This document shows, one piece after another, positions 7,437-13,828 of a DNA stretch of 13,828 nucleotides (the stretch's first letter is position 1; every line of letters starts with the position of its first letter). The stretch spans positions 17,799 through 31,626 of the forward strand of contig DJEG01000123.1 of the NCBI GenBank assembly GCA_002431305.1. Direction: 5' to 3'. This DNA is from Ruminococcaceae bacterium UBA5904 (GTDB lineage Bacteria > Bacillota > Clostridia > Oscillospirales > Acutalibacteraceae). Under the pieces are notes generated by a model. That model saw only the letters and a list, made by a program, of their open reading frames with translations. It did not search any database and was not told the DNA's origin. A program made the translations under genes and the position numbers.

Positions 7437-8768
7437 TCACAGCCTCCAGTAAATATATCCCGCGTTCTCGTACTCTTTCCTGTCGAGAAGTCCTTTAATG
7501 TCAAGCAGAACCTTTCTGCCCTCGCCGAAGAACGCGCCGATATCGTCAATCGTGAATTTTTTAAACTCGTCGTGAGCGACGGCAAGAATCACCGCGTCGG
7601 CGTTTTTGATTGACGAAATATCTTTGAATTCAATACCGTAGAGTCTCTTCGCCTCGGCGGAATCCGCCTCGGGGTCGCATATAACCGGCTCAATGCCGTA
7701 CTCTCTTAATTCATTGACTATATCTATAACTTTCGTGTTTCTCGTGTCGGGGCAGTTCTCTTTAAATGTAAATCCGAGAATCGCGACGCGCGCGCCCTTA
7801 ACGCTCTTATCCGCAGAAATCAGTTTTTTAACGGCGTTCTGCGCGGCGTATTTGCCCATGTCGTCGTTGATTCGTCTGCCGGCTAAGATAACCTGGCTGT
7901 GATATCCGAGCATTTCGGCTTTATAAGTAAGATAATACGGGTCTACGCCTATGCAGTGACCGCCGACAAGCCCGGGATAGAATTTAAGAAAATTCCACTT
8001 TGTACCCGCCGCCTTTAAAACCGACTGCGTGTCTATGCCCATTTTATTAAAAATAATCGACAGCTCGTTCATGAACGCGATATTGATATCTCTCTGACTG
8101 TTCTCTATTACCTTGGCGGCCTCGGCAACTTTAATGCTCTCTGCTCTGTGAACGCCCGCCTTGACAACAAGAGAGTAAACCTTTGCAACGATGTCAAGCG
8201 TTATATCGTCCATGCCGGAAACTATTTTCATAATGGATTCGAGTCTGTGAACCTTATCGCCGGGGTTGATTCTCTCGGGTGAATAGCCTATCTTGAAATC
8301 CTCCCCGCATTTAAGACCGGATTCTCTTTCGAGTATCGGAACGCATACGTCCTCGGTAACCCCCGGATATACTGTCGATTCGAACACAACGACGGAGCCT
8401 TTCGTTAAATTTCTGCCTAAAATCTCGCTCGCGCCTTCTACGGGAGTAAGGTCGGGCGTGTGGTCGTCGTTTACGGGCGTGGGAACGGCTGCTATATGAA
8501 ACTTAGCTTCTCTTAACTTCGTTTCGTCCGCGGTGAATTCAACGCTCGAATTCTTAACAGCCTCGTCGCCGACCTCGCGCGTGGGGTCTATTCCGCTTTT
8601 GTAAAGCTCTATTTTTGATTCGTTAAGGTCGTAGCCTACGACTTTGATTTTCTCTGCGAACGCGACGGCGATAGGCATGCCGACATAGCCGAGTCCGACA
8701 AGCGACAGCTTTTCCTTTCCCGATAATAAATCCTCATAAAGATGTGTAAAATCAACATTCATGCACAT
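7437..8768 (-). CDS. tviB: UDP-N-acetylhexosamine 6-dehydrogenase, TviB/WbpO type
   Basis: A 443-residue cytoplasmic enzyme of the UDP-glucose/GDP-mannose dehydrogenase superfamily that oxidises C6 of a UDP-HexNAc in two NAD-dependent steps to the uronic acid. Domains: N-terminal Rossmann with GLGYVG (25-30), VPTPVNDDHTPDL (95-107) and ESTVYPGVTE (130-139); PERINPG (164-170); a central helix with KVAEAAKVIENSQRD (K219); the catalytic cysteine C272 in GGHCIGVDPYY; and a C-terminal UDP-binding domain with a GFTFKENCPDTRNTK stretch. These motifs match the TviB/WbpO branch rather than plain UDP-glucose dehydrogenase. GGAG at 8775-8778 lies 6 bases before the first of two near ATGs, favouring the M-C-M start. 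The adjacent epimerase suggests a joint route to UDP-GalNAcA. Whether the true substrate is UDP-GlcNAc or UDP-GalNAc is not settled by the sequence. Confidence 0.92.
   Translation of the reverse strand: MCMNVDFTHLYEDLLSGKEKLSLVGLGYVGMPIAVAFAEKIKVVGYDLNESKIELYKSGIDPTREVGDEAVKNSSVEFTADETKLREAKFHIAAVPTPVNDDHTPDLTPVEGASEILGRNLTKGSVVVFESTVYPGVTEDVCVPILERESGLKCGEDFKIGYSPERINPGDKVHRLESIMKIVSGMDDITLDIVAKVYSLVVKAGVHRAESIKVAEAAKVIENSQRDINIAFMNELSIIFNKMGIDTQSVLKAAGTKWNFLKFYPGLVGGHCIGVDPYYLTYKAEMLGYHSQVILAGRRINDDMGKYAAQNAVKKLISADKSVKGARVAILGFTFKENCPDTRNTKVIDIVNELREYGIEPVICDPEADSAEAKRLYGIEFKDISSIKNADAVILAVAHDEFKKFTIDDIGAFFGEGRKVLLDIKGLLDRKEYENAGYIYWRL
7443..7447 (-). promoter_or_regulatory. Ribosome binding site (GGAGG) deciding the epimerase start
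   Basis: On the minus strand GGAGG lies within the last codons of the dehydrogenase gene. It is 8 bases from the ATG at 7432-7434 but only 2 bases from the GTG at 7438-7440, so the ATG is the better start for the epimerase. Confidence 0.75.
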
Positions 8769-8784
8769 ACTTTTCTCCGTTTCT

Positions 8785-9930
8785 TTATTTTGAAAGAATC
8801 TCGCCGATTTTCTTCAAGTATGCGTCGGCTACGATAGTTCTTGAAAAATTCGATTTTATGTACTCTCTGCCCTTTGCGCCCATCTCTGCGCGAGCTTCGT
8901 TAGGCATGGACAAAAACTTTTCTATTATATTATAAAGGCTGTCAGCGTCTCCGCCCTTAAAGAGCAGTCCCGTTTCGCCATCTATAAACGTCTCTCTGCA
9001 TCCGGGATTGTCCGTCGTGATAACGGGGCGCCCGCTTGACGCGCTTTCGAGCAGAACGTTGCTCATACCCTCGCCGTACATTGACGGGTGAATCGTCGCG
9101 TGCGATAAAGCGATAAACGGACGAACGTCCTTCTGACTGCCGAGATAGCGGATGATTCCGTCTTTTTCGAGTTCTTTTAACTCTTTTTCATAATGAATCT
9201 CCGTCGGCTCGATAAATCCGAGCATATTAAATTCGGTATTCGGATATTTTTTCTTGATTTTCTTCGCCGCCTCGATATAAACGTCTACGCCTTTTTCCTT
9301 TAAAATTCTGCCGATGTAATTAAAAACGACCTTTCCGCCGTTTATTCCGTCCCCGCCGTCGGGGTATTTTATAAGCGGAAACCTGTCGGTGTTTACTCCC
9401 GAACCGGGTATAAGCATTCTGCCGCCCTTAACCATACCCGAATCCTCCGCAAGGCGCATGTTCGTCGAATTCTGAAACATAACGCACGCGGAACGCCTGA
9501 ACGATATTTTAAAAAGAGTCATGATTAATTTCCTGATCATTCCGCTTTTCTGAAGTACGCTTCCGAATCCCGTGACGTTGCTTATTACGGGGATTTTCAG
9601 AATGTGAGAAGCGATACCGCAGTAGACATTAGGCTTTACGGTATAGGTTAAAACGACGTCGGGGCGGTATTTTTTAAGTACAGACATATAATGAAAGAAC
9701 AGTTTCGCGTCCGCCGTAACGCTCGTTCCGCGCCTGTCGATAACGGGATCGTCGTATATGTATTCAATATCCTCAATCAGTTTGAACTTCTCGCCGTACG
9801 GGCAGGATATCAGCACGGAGTAACCGTTTTCGATAAGCGACTCTATTATTTCTTTTCTGAAACAGTATACGTCGTCGTCGTTGTTTGTAACAAGCGCGAT
9901 CAGCGGTTTTTTACGTTCGTTTTCCTTCAT
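8785..9930 (-). CDS. GT4-family glycosyltransferase (PglA-like)
   Basis: A 381-residue GT-B fold glycosyltransferase, likely peripheral on the inner membrane, adding a sugar to the lipid-linked acceptor. The N-terminal acceptor domain contains a TYTVKPNVYCGI stretch (95-106) and NVTGFGSV (118-125), typical of the PglA/WcfS-associated subfamily. The C-terminal donor-binding domain has YIGRILKEKG (205-214) and an intact E-x7-E motif, E287 and E295, in GEGMSNVLLE. Its place directly after the initiating transferase suggests that it adds the second sugar of the repeat, as PglA does after PglC. An in-frame stop at 9934-9936 (TAA) shortly before the ATG fixes this Met as the first possible ATG. No good ribosome binding site stands close to it; the nearest, AGAAGG, lies over 20 bases upstream in the preceding gene, so translation may be coupled. 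Donor sugar unknown. Confidence 0.9.
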   Translation of the reverse strand: MKENERKKPLIALVTNNDDDVYCFRKEIIESLIENGYSVLISCPYGEKFKLIEDIEYIYDDPVIDRRGTSVTADAKLFFHYMSVLKKYRPDVVLTYTVKPNVYCGIASHILKIPVISNVTGFGSVLQKSGMIRKLIMTLFKISFRRSACVMFQNSTNMRLAEDSGMVKGGRMLIPGSGVNTDRFPLIKYPDGGDGINGGKVVFNYIGRILKEKGVDVYIEAAKKIKKKYPNTEFNMLGFIEPTEIHYEKELKELEKDGIIRYLGSQKDVRPFIALSHATIHPSMYGEGMSNVLLESASSGRPVITTDNPGCRETFIDGETGLLFKGGDADSLYNIIEKFLSMPNEARAEMGAKGREYIKSNFSRTIVADAYLKKIGEILSK

Positions 9931-9949
9931 ACGTTACGCGAATACGAAG

Positions 9950-10693
9950 TCACACCTTCTGCGTTTCGTTTTCGCTTTTCTCCTTTGTTTTCTCTTTGTC
10001 GGTATAATTCTTGCCCAGCACGGCGAACACGGTCATAAATATAATTTTAATATCGCCGAAAAATGAAAAATTCTCAATCGCTTCAAGATTATACTTCATC
10101 TTATCGGGCAGAACGACCTCTGTGTACGTTTTGTCTATATCGTCACTCGCGTCGAGAAGCTCGTTTTCGTCCTTATAATACACGCTCGCAAGCGAGGTAA
10201 TACCCGCTCTCGTAAGAAGCGTCGCGTACATCTCGTTCGTGTACATGCCGACATATTTCGGCACCTCGGGTCTTGTCCCGACGAAAGTCATGGTACCTCT
10301 GAAAACGTCGAACAACTGGCACAGCTCGTCAAGCTTGTATTTTCTTATAAACGCGCCCGTTTTCGTAATGCGCCTGTCAGAACTGACGGTAATCAGCGAA
10401 CCCTTGTCGGCGTTTACGACCATTGAGCGGAATTTGAATATCTTATATTTCTCCCCGTAGCGGGTAACGCGTATCTGTCTGTAAAAAACGGGGCCGGGCG
10501 AATCGAGTTTTATCGCGATTGCCGTGATAATGAAAAACGGAATAAGAAGTATTATAAGAATCCCCGAAGCGGTGATATCGAACGCCCTTTTTAAAACAAG
10601 TGAAAATTTCTTTTTTGACAGGATATCGTAATACCGTCTGACTTCGTCCGTCCGCATTTCAGCGGGGAGCTCATCCCATTTTCGAAGAATCAT
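9950..10693 (-). CDS. Initiating phosphoglycosyl transferase, bacterial sugar transferase family (PglC/WcfS-like)
   Basis: This 247-residue membrane protein is expected to move a sugar 1-phosphate from its UDP donor to undecaprenyl phosphate, starting the lipid-linked repeat unit on the inner face of the membrane. It is the small monotopic form: a short polar N-terminal leader, one hydrophobic (re-entrant) segment at about 37-63, then the core with DSPGPVFYRQ (64-73), the YKIFKFRSM stretch, the catalytic Asp-Glu pair D122-E123 in RKYKLDEL, and FVGTRPEVPKY (137-147). The C-terminal tail is highly charged (KEKTKEKSENETQ). TAAGGA at 10704-10709 overlaps the stop of the aminotransferase gene and lies 10 bases before the ATG. 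Being next to the aminotransferase suggests that the 4-amino sugar is the substrate, as for PglC and WcfS; this is inference. Confidence 0.92.
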   Translation of the reverse strand: MILRKWDELPAEMRTDEVRRYYDILSKKKFSLVLKRAFDITASGILIILLIPFFIITAIAIKLDSPGPVFYRQIRVTRYGEKYKIFKFRSMVVNADKGSLITVSSDRRITKTGAFIRKYKLDELCQLFDVFRGTMTFVGTRPEVPKYVGMYTNEMYATLLTRAGITSLASVYYKDENELLDASDDIDKTYTEVVLPDKMKYNLEAIENFSFFGDIKIIFMTVFAVLGKNYTDKEKTKEKSENETQKV

Positions 10694-10706
10694 TCAAAAA
10701 CAGTCC

Positions 10707-11921
10707 TTATTTTATATATTTTGAAACAATACTTACGTAGTTATCAATTATATATTCAATATCCGAATCCGTAAGCCGTGTATACAGCGGAAGAGTTATC
10801 TCGTTTTGATAAAACGCGTACGCATTCGGAAAATGCTTAATATCAAAGCCCATTTTTTTATATGCCGTCATCATCGGCAGGGGCTTATAATGAACATTGC
10901 ACGCAATGCCTCTTAAAGCCGTCTCGGTTATGATTTCGCACCGCTGTTCGTGGCTGATTCCGGGTACGCGCGTTATGTAAAGGTGACCGGACGACGAATG
11001 AGAGGGCGAATAGTGATCAAGATGAAAAACTCCGATTTTATCAAGACGGCTGTCGTAATATTCGATTATATCCCTGCGTCTTTTAAGCATACCGGGATAG
11101 CGTTCGAACTGTTTTAATCCTATCGCCGCGGTGATATCGGTCATGTTGCATTTATAAAGCGGAGCAATAATATCGTACTCCCACGCGCCGGGCTGATTCT
11201 TTAAAAACGCGTCCTTTGACTGCCCGTGAAGAGAATAGAGCTGATAATTATGATAAAGCTCGCCGTCGTCGATACCGTCTATATGATTCCAAGAGGCGGC
11301 ACCGCCCTCGGCTGTCGTAAAATTCTTGACAGCGTGGAATGAAAACGACGAAAAATCCGCAATCGAGCCTGCTTTTTTACCGTTTCTGACCGCGCCGAGC
11401 GAATGGGCGCAGTCTGCTATAACGGCGATTCTGCCGATTTTTTGCTGTATGTCGTTCGAGGGGGTAAAAAGATTTTTCTTTTCCTCTGCAATTTTGAACG
11501 AAGAATCGTAATCCGCGATAATTCCGCCGAGATCAACGGAAATAATCGCCTTTGTTCTCTCATTTACGGCATTTTCGACCTGTTCGTAATCAAGGTCTGT
11601 CGAATCCTTTTTCGAATCGACGAATACTATTTTCGCGCCGACATGGGCTATCGGAGAAGCCGAAGCCGTGTACGTATACGCGGGCACTATTACTTCGTCG
11701 CCCTCGCCTATGCCGAGCATGCGGAGATTGAGTTCAAGCGCGGCGGTAGCGGAGTTAAGACATACGAGTCCCGCTGACGAACAGTATTCTTTTAATTCGG
11801 TTTCGAGTTTTTTTGTTCTCGGACCGGTAGTAATCCAGCCCGAACGCATAGCCTCACCGACTTCGTTTATTTCATCTTCGCCTATATCCGGCGGGCTGAA
11901 CGGAATATTTTTCTTTTCCAT
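10707..11921 (-). CDS. PLP-dependent sugar aminotransferase, DegT/DnrJ/EryC1 family (WcfR/PglE-like)
   Basis: A 404-residue cytoplasmic enzyme expected to transfer an amino group from glutamate to the C4 ketone made by the upstream dehydratase, giving a UDP-2-acetamido-4-amino-2,4,6-trideoxyhexose. Visible motifs are the N-terminal IPFSPPDI and SGWITTGP (27-34), the phosphate-binding NSATAALE (56-63), the cofactor-ring Asp in IADCAHS (D170), and the internal-aldimine Lys in SFHAVKNFTTAEGG (K199). The length is normal for the family. The start is the only in-frame ATG near the ribosome binding site; GGAG at 11936-11939 lies 14 bases upstream, which is longer than usual. The gene sits between the dehydratase and the initiating transferase, the same functional set as in bacillosamine (Pgl) and AATGal (Wcf) pathways. 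PglE or WcfR specificity (gluco or galacto product) cannot be told from the sequence alone. Confidence 0.92.
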   Translation of the reverse strand: MEKKNIPFSPPDIGEDEINEVGEAMRSGWITTGPRTKKLETELKEYCSSAGLVCLNSATAALELNLRMLGIGEGDEVIVPAYTYTASASPIAHVGAKIVFVDSKKDSTDLDYEQVENAVNERTKAIISVDLGGIIADYDSSFKIAEEKKNLFTPSNDIQQKIGRIAVIADCAHSLGAVRNGKKAGSIADFSSFSFHAVKNFTTAEGGAASWNHIDGIDDGELYHNYQLYSLHGQSKDAFLKNQPGAWEYDIIAPLYKCNMTDITAAIGLKQFERYPGMLKRRRDIIEYYDSRLDKIGVFHLDHYSPSHSSSGHLYITRVPGISHEQRCEIITETALRGIACNVHYKPLPMMTAYKKMGFDIKHFPNAYAFYQNEITLPLYTRLTDSDIEYIIDNYVSIVSKYIK

Positions 11922-11942
11922 AATAACTAATCACGCTCCGCA

Positions 11943-13828
11943 TTACTTTTTTGACGGCTTGTACGTCGGCACCATTTGAGCGACGAGACGGCGGATGTCG
12001 TCGCTGTTGCCGTACGCCTCTGCCATAAGGCGCTCAAGTCCCGTCCTGAATTCATCCGCGTTAATCGGTATCGGATTTCCTATATGTATGAGCTTATTGG
12101 GCGTGGTTCGCATGCCCTCCTCGCTCATGAGTTTTTCTTCAAATAATTTTTCGCCCGGGCGCAGTCCCGTATATTCTATCTTGATATCAACGTCGGGTTT
12201 GAGTCCCGAAAGCTTTATGAGATTTCGCGCCAGTGTATCTATCTTGACCGGCGAACCCATGTCGAGGACGAAAATCTCGCCCCCCTTTGCGTACGTTCCG
12301 GCAAGCAAAACGAGCGAAACCGCCTCGGGAATCGTCATGAAATATCTGATTATCTCCGGGTGTGTAACGGTGACGGGGCCTCCCTTTTCTATCTGATGCT
12401 TGAAAAGCGGAACGACGGAGCCGTTCGAGCCTAAAACATTTCCGAATCTTACCGCAACGAACTCTGTAGAAACATTCTCGGGTATCTCCGTAAGGCTGGG
12501 CTCGTCATTTTCGCTTGCGTGCGTAAAGAGCCTCGGGATATCGTCCGTCTTATGCTCCTTGATACTCTTATCGAATGTCTGAACGACCATTTCGCACAGT
12601 CTCTTGCTCGCGCCCATTATATTAGTCGGGTTGACAGCCTTGTCCGTGCTTATAAGTACGAAACGCCTGCAGTTATAAGTCATGGCGGCGTACGCCGTTT
12701 TATATGTTCCGATAACGTTGTTCTTTATCGCCTCGCACGGACTGTCCTCCATTAATGGGACATGTTTATGCGCGGCGGCGTGGTATACGATATCGGGTCT
12801 GTATTCTTTAAACAGCGAGTCAAGCCGTCTCGAATCCCTTACGGAGCCTATTAAAACTTCGAGGGATAAAGACGGGAATTTTTCCTTGAGCTCCTGCTGA
12901 ATCGAGTACGCGCTGTTTTCGTATATATCGAGAATTATAAGCTGTTTCGGCTCATGCGCGGCAATCTGACGGCACAGTTCGCTTCCTATCGAACCGCCTC
13001 CGCCGGTGACGAGAATTACCTTACCGCGTATCATCGAAAAGACTTCCGTCATCTCCGTTTTTATCGGCTCCCTGCCGAGCAGGTCTTCAACCGAAACCCT
13101 GCGCATTGCCTCGACGGTTATGTCGCTGTTGGCATACTGATAAAAATCGGGAAGATTCTTGACCTCGCAGTTGGTCTCAGAGCAGATGTTAATTATATCC
13201 CTTACGTCCTCTCTCGACGCGCTGGGCATGGCGACGTAAATTTTATCAATCTTATGCTTTTCAACGTTTATAAGAATGTCGTCCCTTGTACCGACAACGG
13301 GAATTCCGTCAAAATATCTGCCGACAAGATTCGGGTTGTCGTCAATGAAGCAGACGACTCTGTCGCCGAACGAGCCGTTTTTCAGTACGCTTCTGAAAAT
13401 CATCTGTCCTGCGTCGCCCGCGCCGACTATCATAACGCGGTTAACGTCTTCCTTGTGCTCGTATTTTTTAAAACGGCGCGATTCGAGAATCATGAATCTG
13501 TACGAAAATCTCGCCGCGACGAGGAATATAATCTGGAAGCATGCTCCCCAGAGATAGTATGAAATGGGCATTCGTTTAAAGAACAGCGTTATAATAATAA
13601 TATGCACGGCGGACGCCGATACGCTTCCGATAACGGTTCTGAAAAGCTCGGTCGAACCCGCAAATTTCCACACTCCGTGGTACATTCTGACTATATAAAA
13701 TATAAGAATCGAAACGACCGTATTTATAGGTATAAAATGTATGTACGGCGTAAGATACTCTTTCGGAATCTGAGAAAATATGCCGTCGAATCTGAGCCAA
13801 AGGGCGAGAAAATACGAAATATTGACCG
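11943..13828 (-). CDS. pglF: Membrane-bound UDP-GlcNAc 4,6-dehydratase, PglF/CapD/EpsC family (5'-truncated by window edge)
   Basis: The protein removes water from UDP-GlcNAc to give a UDP-4-keto-6-deoxy-HexNAc, the first step to amino-deoxy sugars. The reading frame stays open past the internal Met at 13685 to the right edge, adding 47 residues (including YFLALWLRFDG) that match the family's membrane N-terminus, so the true start lies outside. Numbered from the first visible residue: hydrophobic segments to about 110; a first Rossmann domain with GAGDAGQ at 135-141; a second NAD-binding motif TGGGGSIG at 274-281; and the catalytic STDK at 393-396 with M404 and K408. Met replaces the usual SDR Tyr, as in PglF and WbpM. 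A loop of about 33 residues (421-453) is inserted before the conserved VAVRFGNVLG stretch. The product fits the aminotransferase 21 bases downstream. Family is secure; the stereochemistry of the product is not determined. Confidence 0.93.
   Translation of the reverse strand, partial: VNISYFLALWLRFDGIFSQIPKEYLTPYIHFIPINTVVSILIFYIVRMYHGVWKFAGSTELFRTVIGSVSASAVHIIIITLFFKRMPISYYLWGACFQIIFLVAARFSYRFMILESRRFKKYEHKEDVNRVMIVGAGDAGQMIFRSVLKNGSFGDRVVCFIDDNPNLVGRYFDGIPVVGTRDDILINVEKHKIDKIYVAMPSASREDVRDIINICSETNCEVKNLPDFYQYANSDITVEAMRRVSVEDLLGREPIKTEMTEVFSMIRGKVILVTGGGGSIGSELCRQIAAHEPKQLIILDIYENSAYSIQQELKEKFPSLSLEVLIGSVRDSRRLDSLFKEYRPDIVYHAAAHKHVPLMEDSPCEAIKNNVIGTYKTAYAAMTYNCRRFVLISTDKAVNPTNIMGASKRLCEMVVQTFDKSIKEHKTDDIPRLFTHASENDEPSLTEIPENVSTEFVAVRFGNVLGSNGSVVPLFKHQIEKGGPVTVTHPEIIRYFMTIPEAVSLVLLAGTYAKGGEIFVLDMGSPVKIDTLARNLIKLSGLKPDVDIKIEYTGLRPGEKLFEEKLMSEEGMRTTPNKLIHIGNPIPINADEFRTGLERLMAEAYGNSDDIRRLVAQMVPTYKPSKK

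Noticed and set aside
7437..7440. GTG start for the epimerase giving a 4-base overlap with the dehydrogenase
   Set aside because: The GGAGG is only 2 bases from the GTG but 8 bases from the ATG two codons later, and the conserved homology begins after the ATG.
12954..13562. 202-codon open frame on the plus strand, antisense to the dehydratase
   Set aside because: The minus-strand frame carries a clear conserved dehydratase. The plus-strand translation has no recognisable motif, and such frames are common opposite genes of this codon bias.
1..13828. Transposons, CRISPR arrays, tRNAs, phage or defence genes
   Set aside because: No transposase motifs, spaced direct repeats, tRNA-like stretches or integrase motifs were found by eye; coding is continuous with polysaccharide genes.

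Overview
The window is one continuous stretch of a polysaccharide (capsule, exopolysaccharide or cell-surface glycan) biosynthesis operon. All eleven genes lie on the minus strand, so transcription runs from right to left. Neighbouring genes overlap or are separated by at most 29 bases. No promoter, terminator, RNA gene, transposon, CRISPR array or repeat was found, and no gene-free stretch exceeds 29 bases. Both ends cut through genes: the first gene (right edge) lacks its N-terminus and the last (left edge) lacks its C-terminus. The operon therefore begins and ends outside the window.

Organism: strong AGGAGG-like ribosome binding sites precede most genes, which argues against Bacteroidota. 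Moderate GC content, heavy use of AAA and ATA codons, and the style of the sugar transferase, aminotransferase and nucleotide-sugar genes suggest a Bacillota/Clostridia member, perhaps from the gut. This is inference, not proof.

Layout in transcription order: (1) 13828-11943, membrane-bound UDP-GlcNAc 4,6-dehydratase (PglF/CapD family, partial). (2) 11921-10707, PLP-dependent sugar aminotransferase (DegT/WcfR/PglE type). (3) 10693-9950, initiating phosphoglycosyl transferase (PglC/WcfS type). (4) 9930-8785, GT4 glycosyltransferase (PglA-like). (5) 8768-7437, UDP-HexNAc 6-dehydrogenase (TviB/WbpO type). (6) 7434-6460, UDP-sugar 4-epimerase (TviC/WbpP type). (7) 6460-5354, GT4 glycosyltransferase. 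(8) 5324-4092, multi-pass Wzy-like polymerase. (9) 4114-2852, GT4 glycosyltransferase. (10) 2844-1915, GT-A type glycosyltransferase. (11) 1910-942, GT2 glycosyltransferase. (12) 935-1, GT4 glycosyltransferase (partial). That is twelve coding regions, ten complete and two cut by the window ends.

How they fit together (inference from families): genes 1 and 2 convert UDP-GlcNAc into a UDP-2-acetamido-4-amino-2,4,6-trideoxyhexose. Gene 3 puts that sugar phosphate on undecaprenyl phosphate. Genes 5 and 6 supply UDP-N-acetylgalactosaminuronic acid (UDP-GalNAcA). The six glycosyltransferases extend the repeat unit and the Wzy-like protein polymerises it. No Wzx flippase, chain-length regulator or acetyltransferase is in the window. 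With no PglD-like acetyltransferase seen, the 4-amino group may stay free. Together with the uronic acid this would give a zwitterionic repeat unit, the most interesting hypothesis here.

The polymerase and the 5' half of the next glycosyltransferase (about 3660-5450) are visibly poorer in CpG than the rest. This suggests that the serotype-determining core was exchanged into an otherwise uniform operon.
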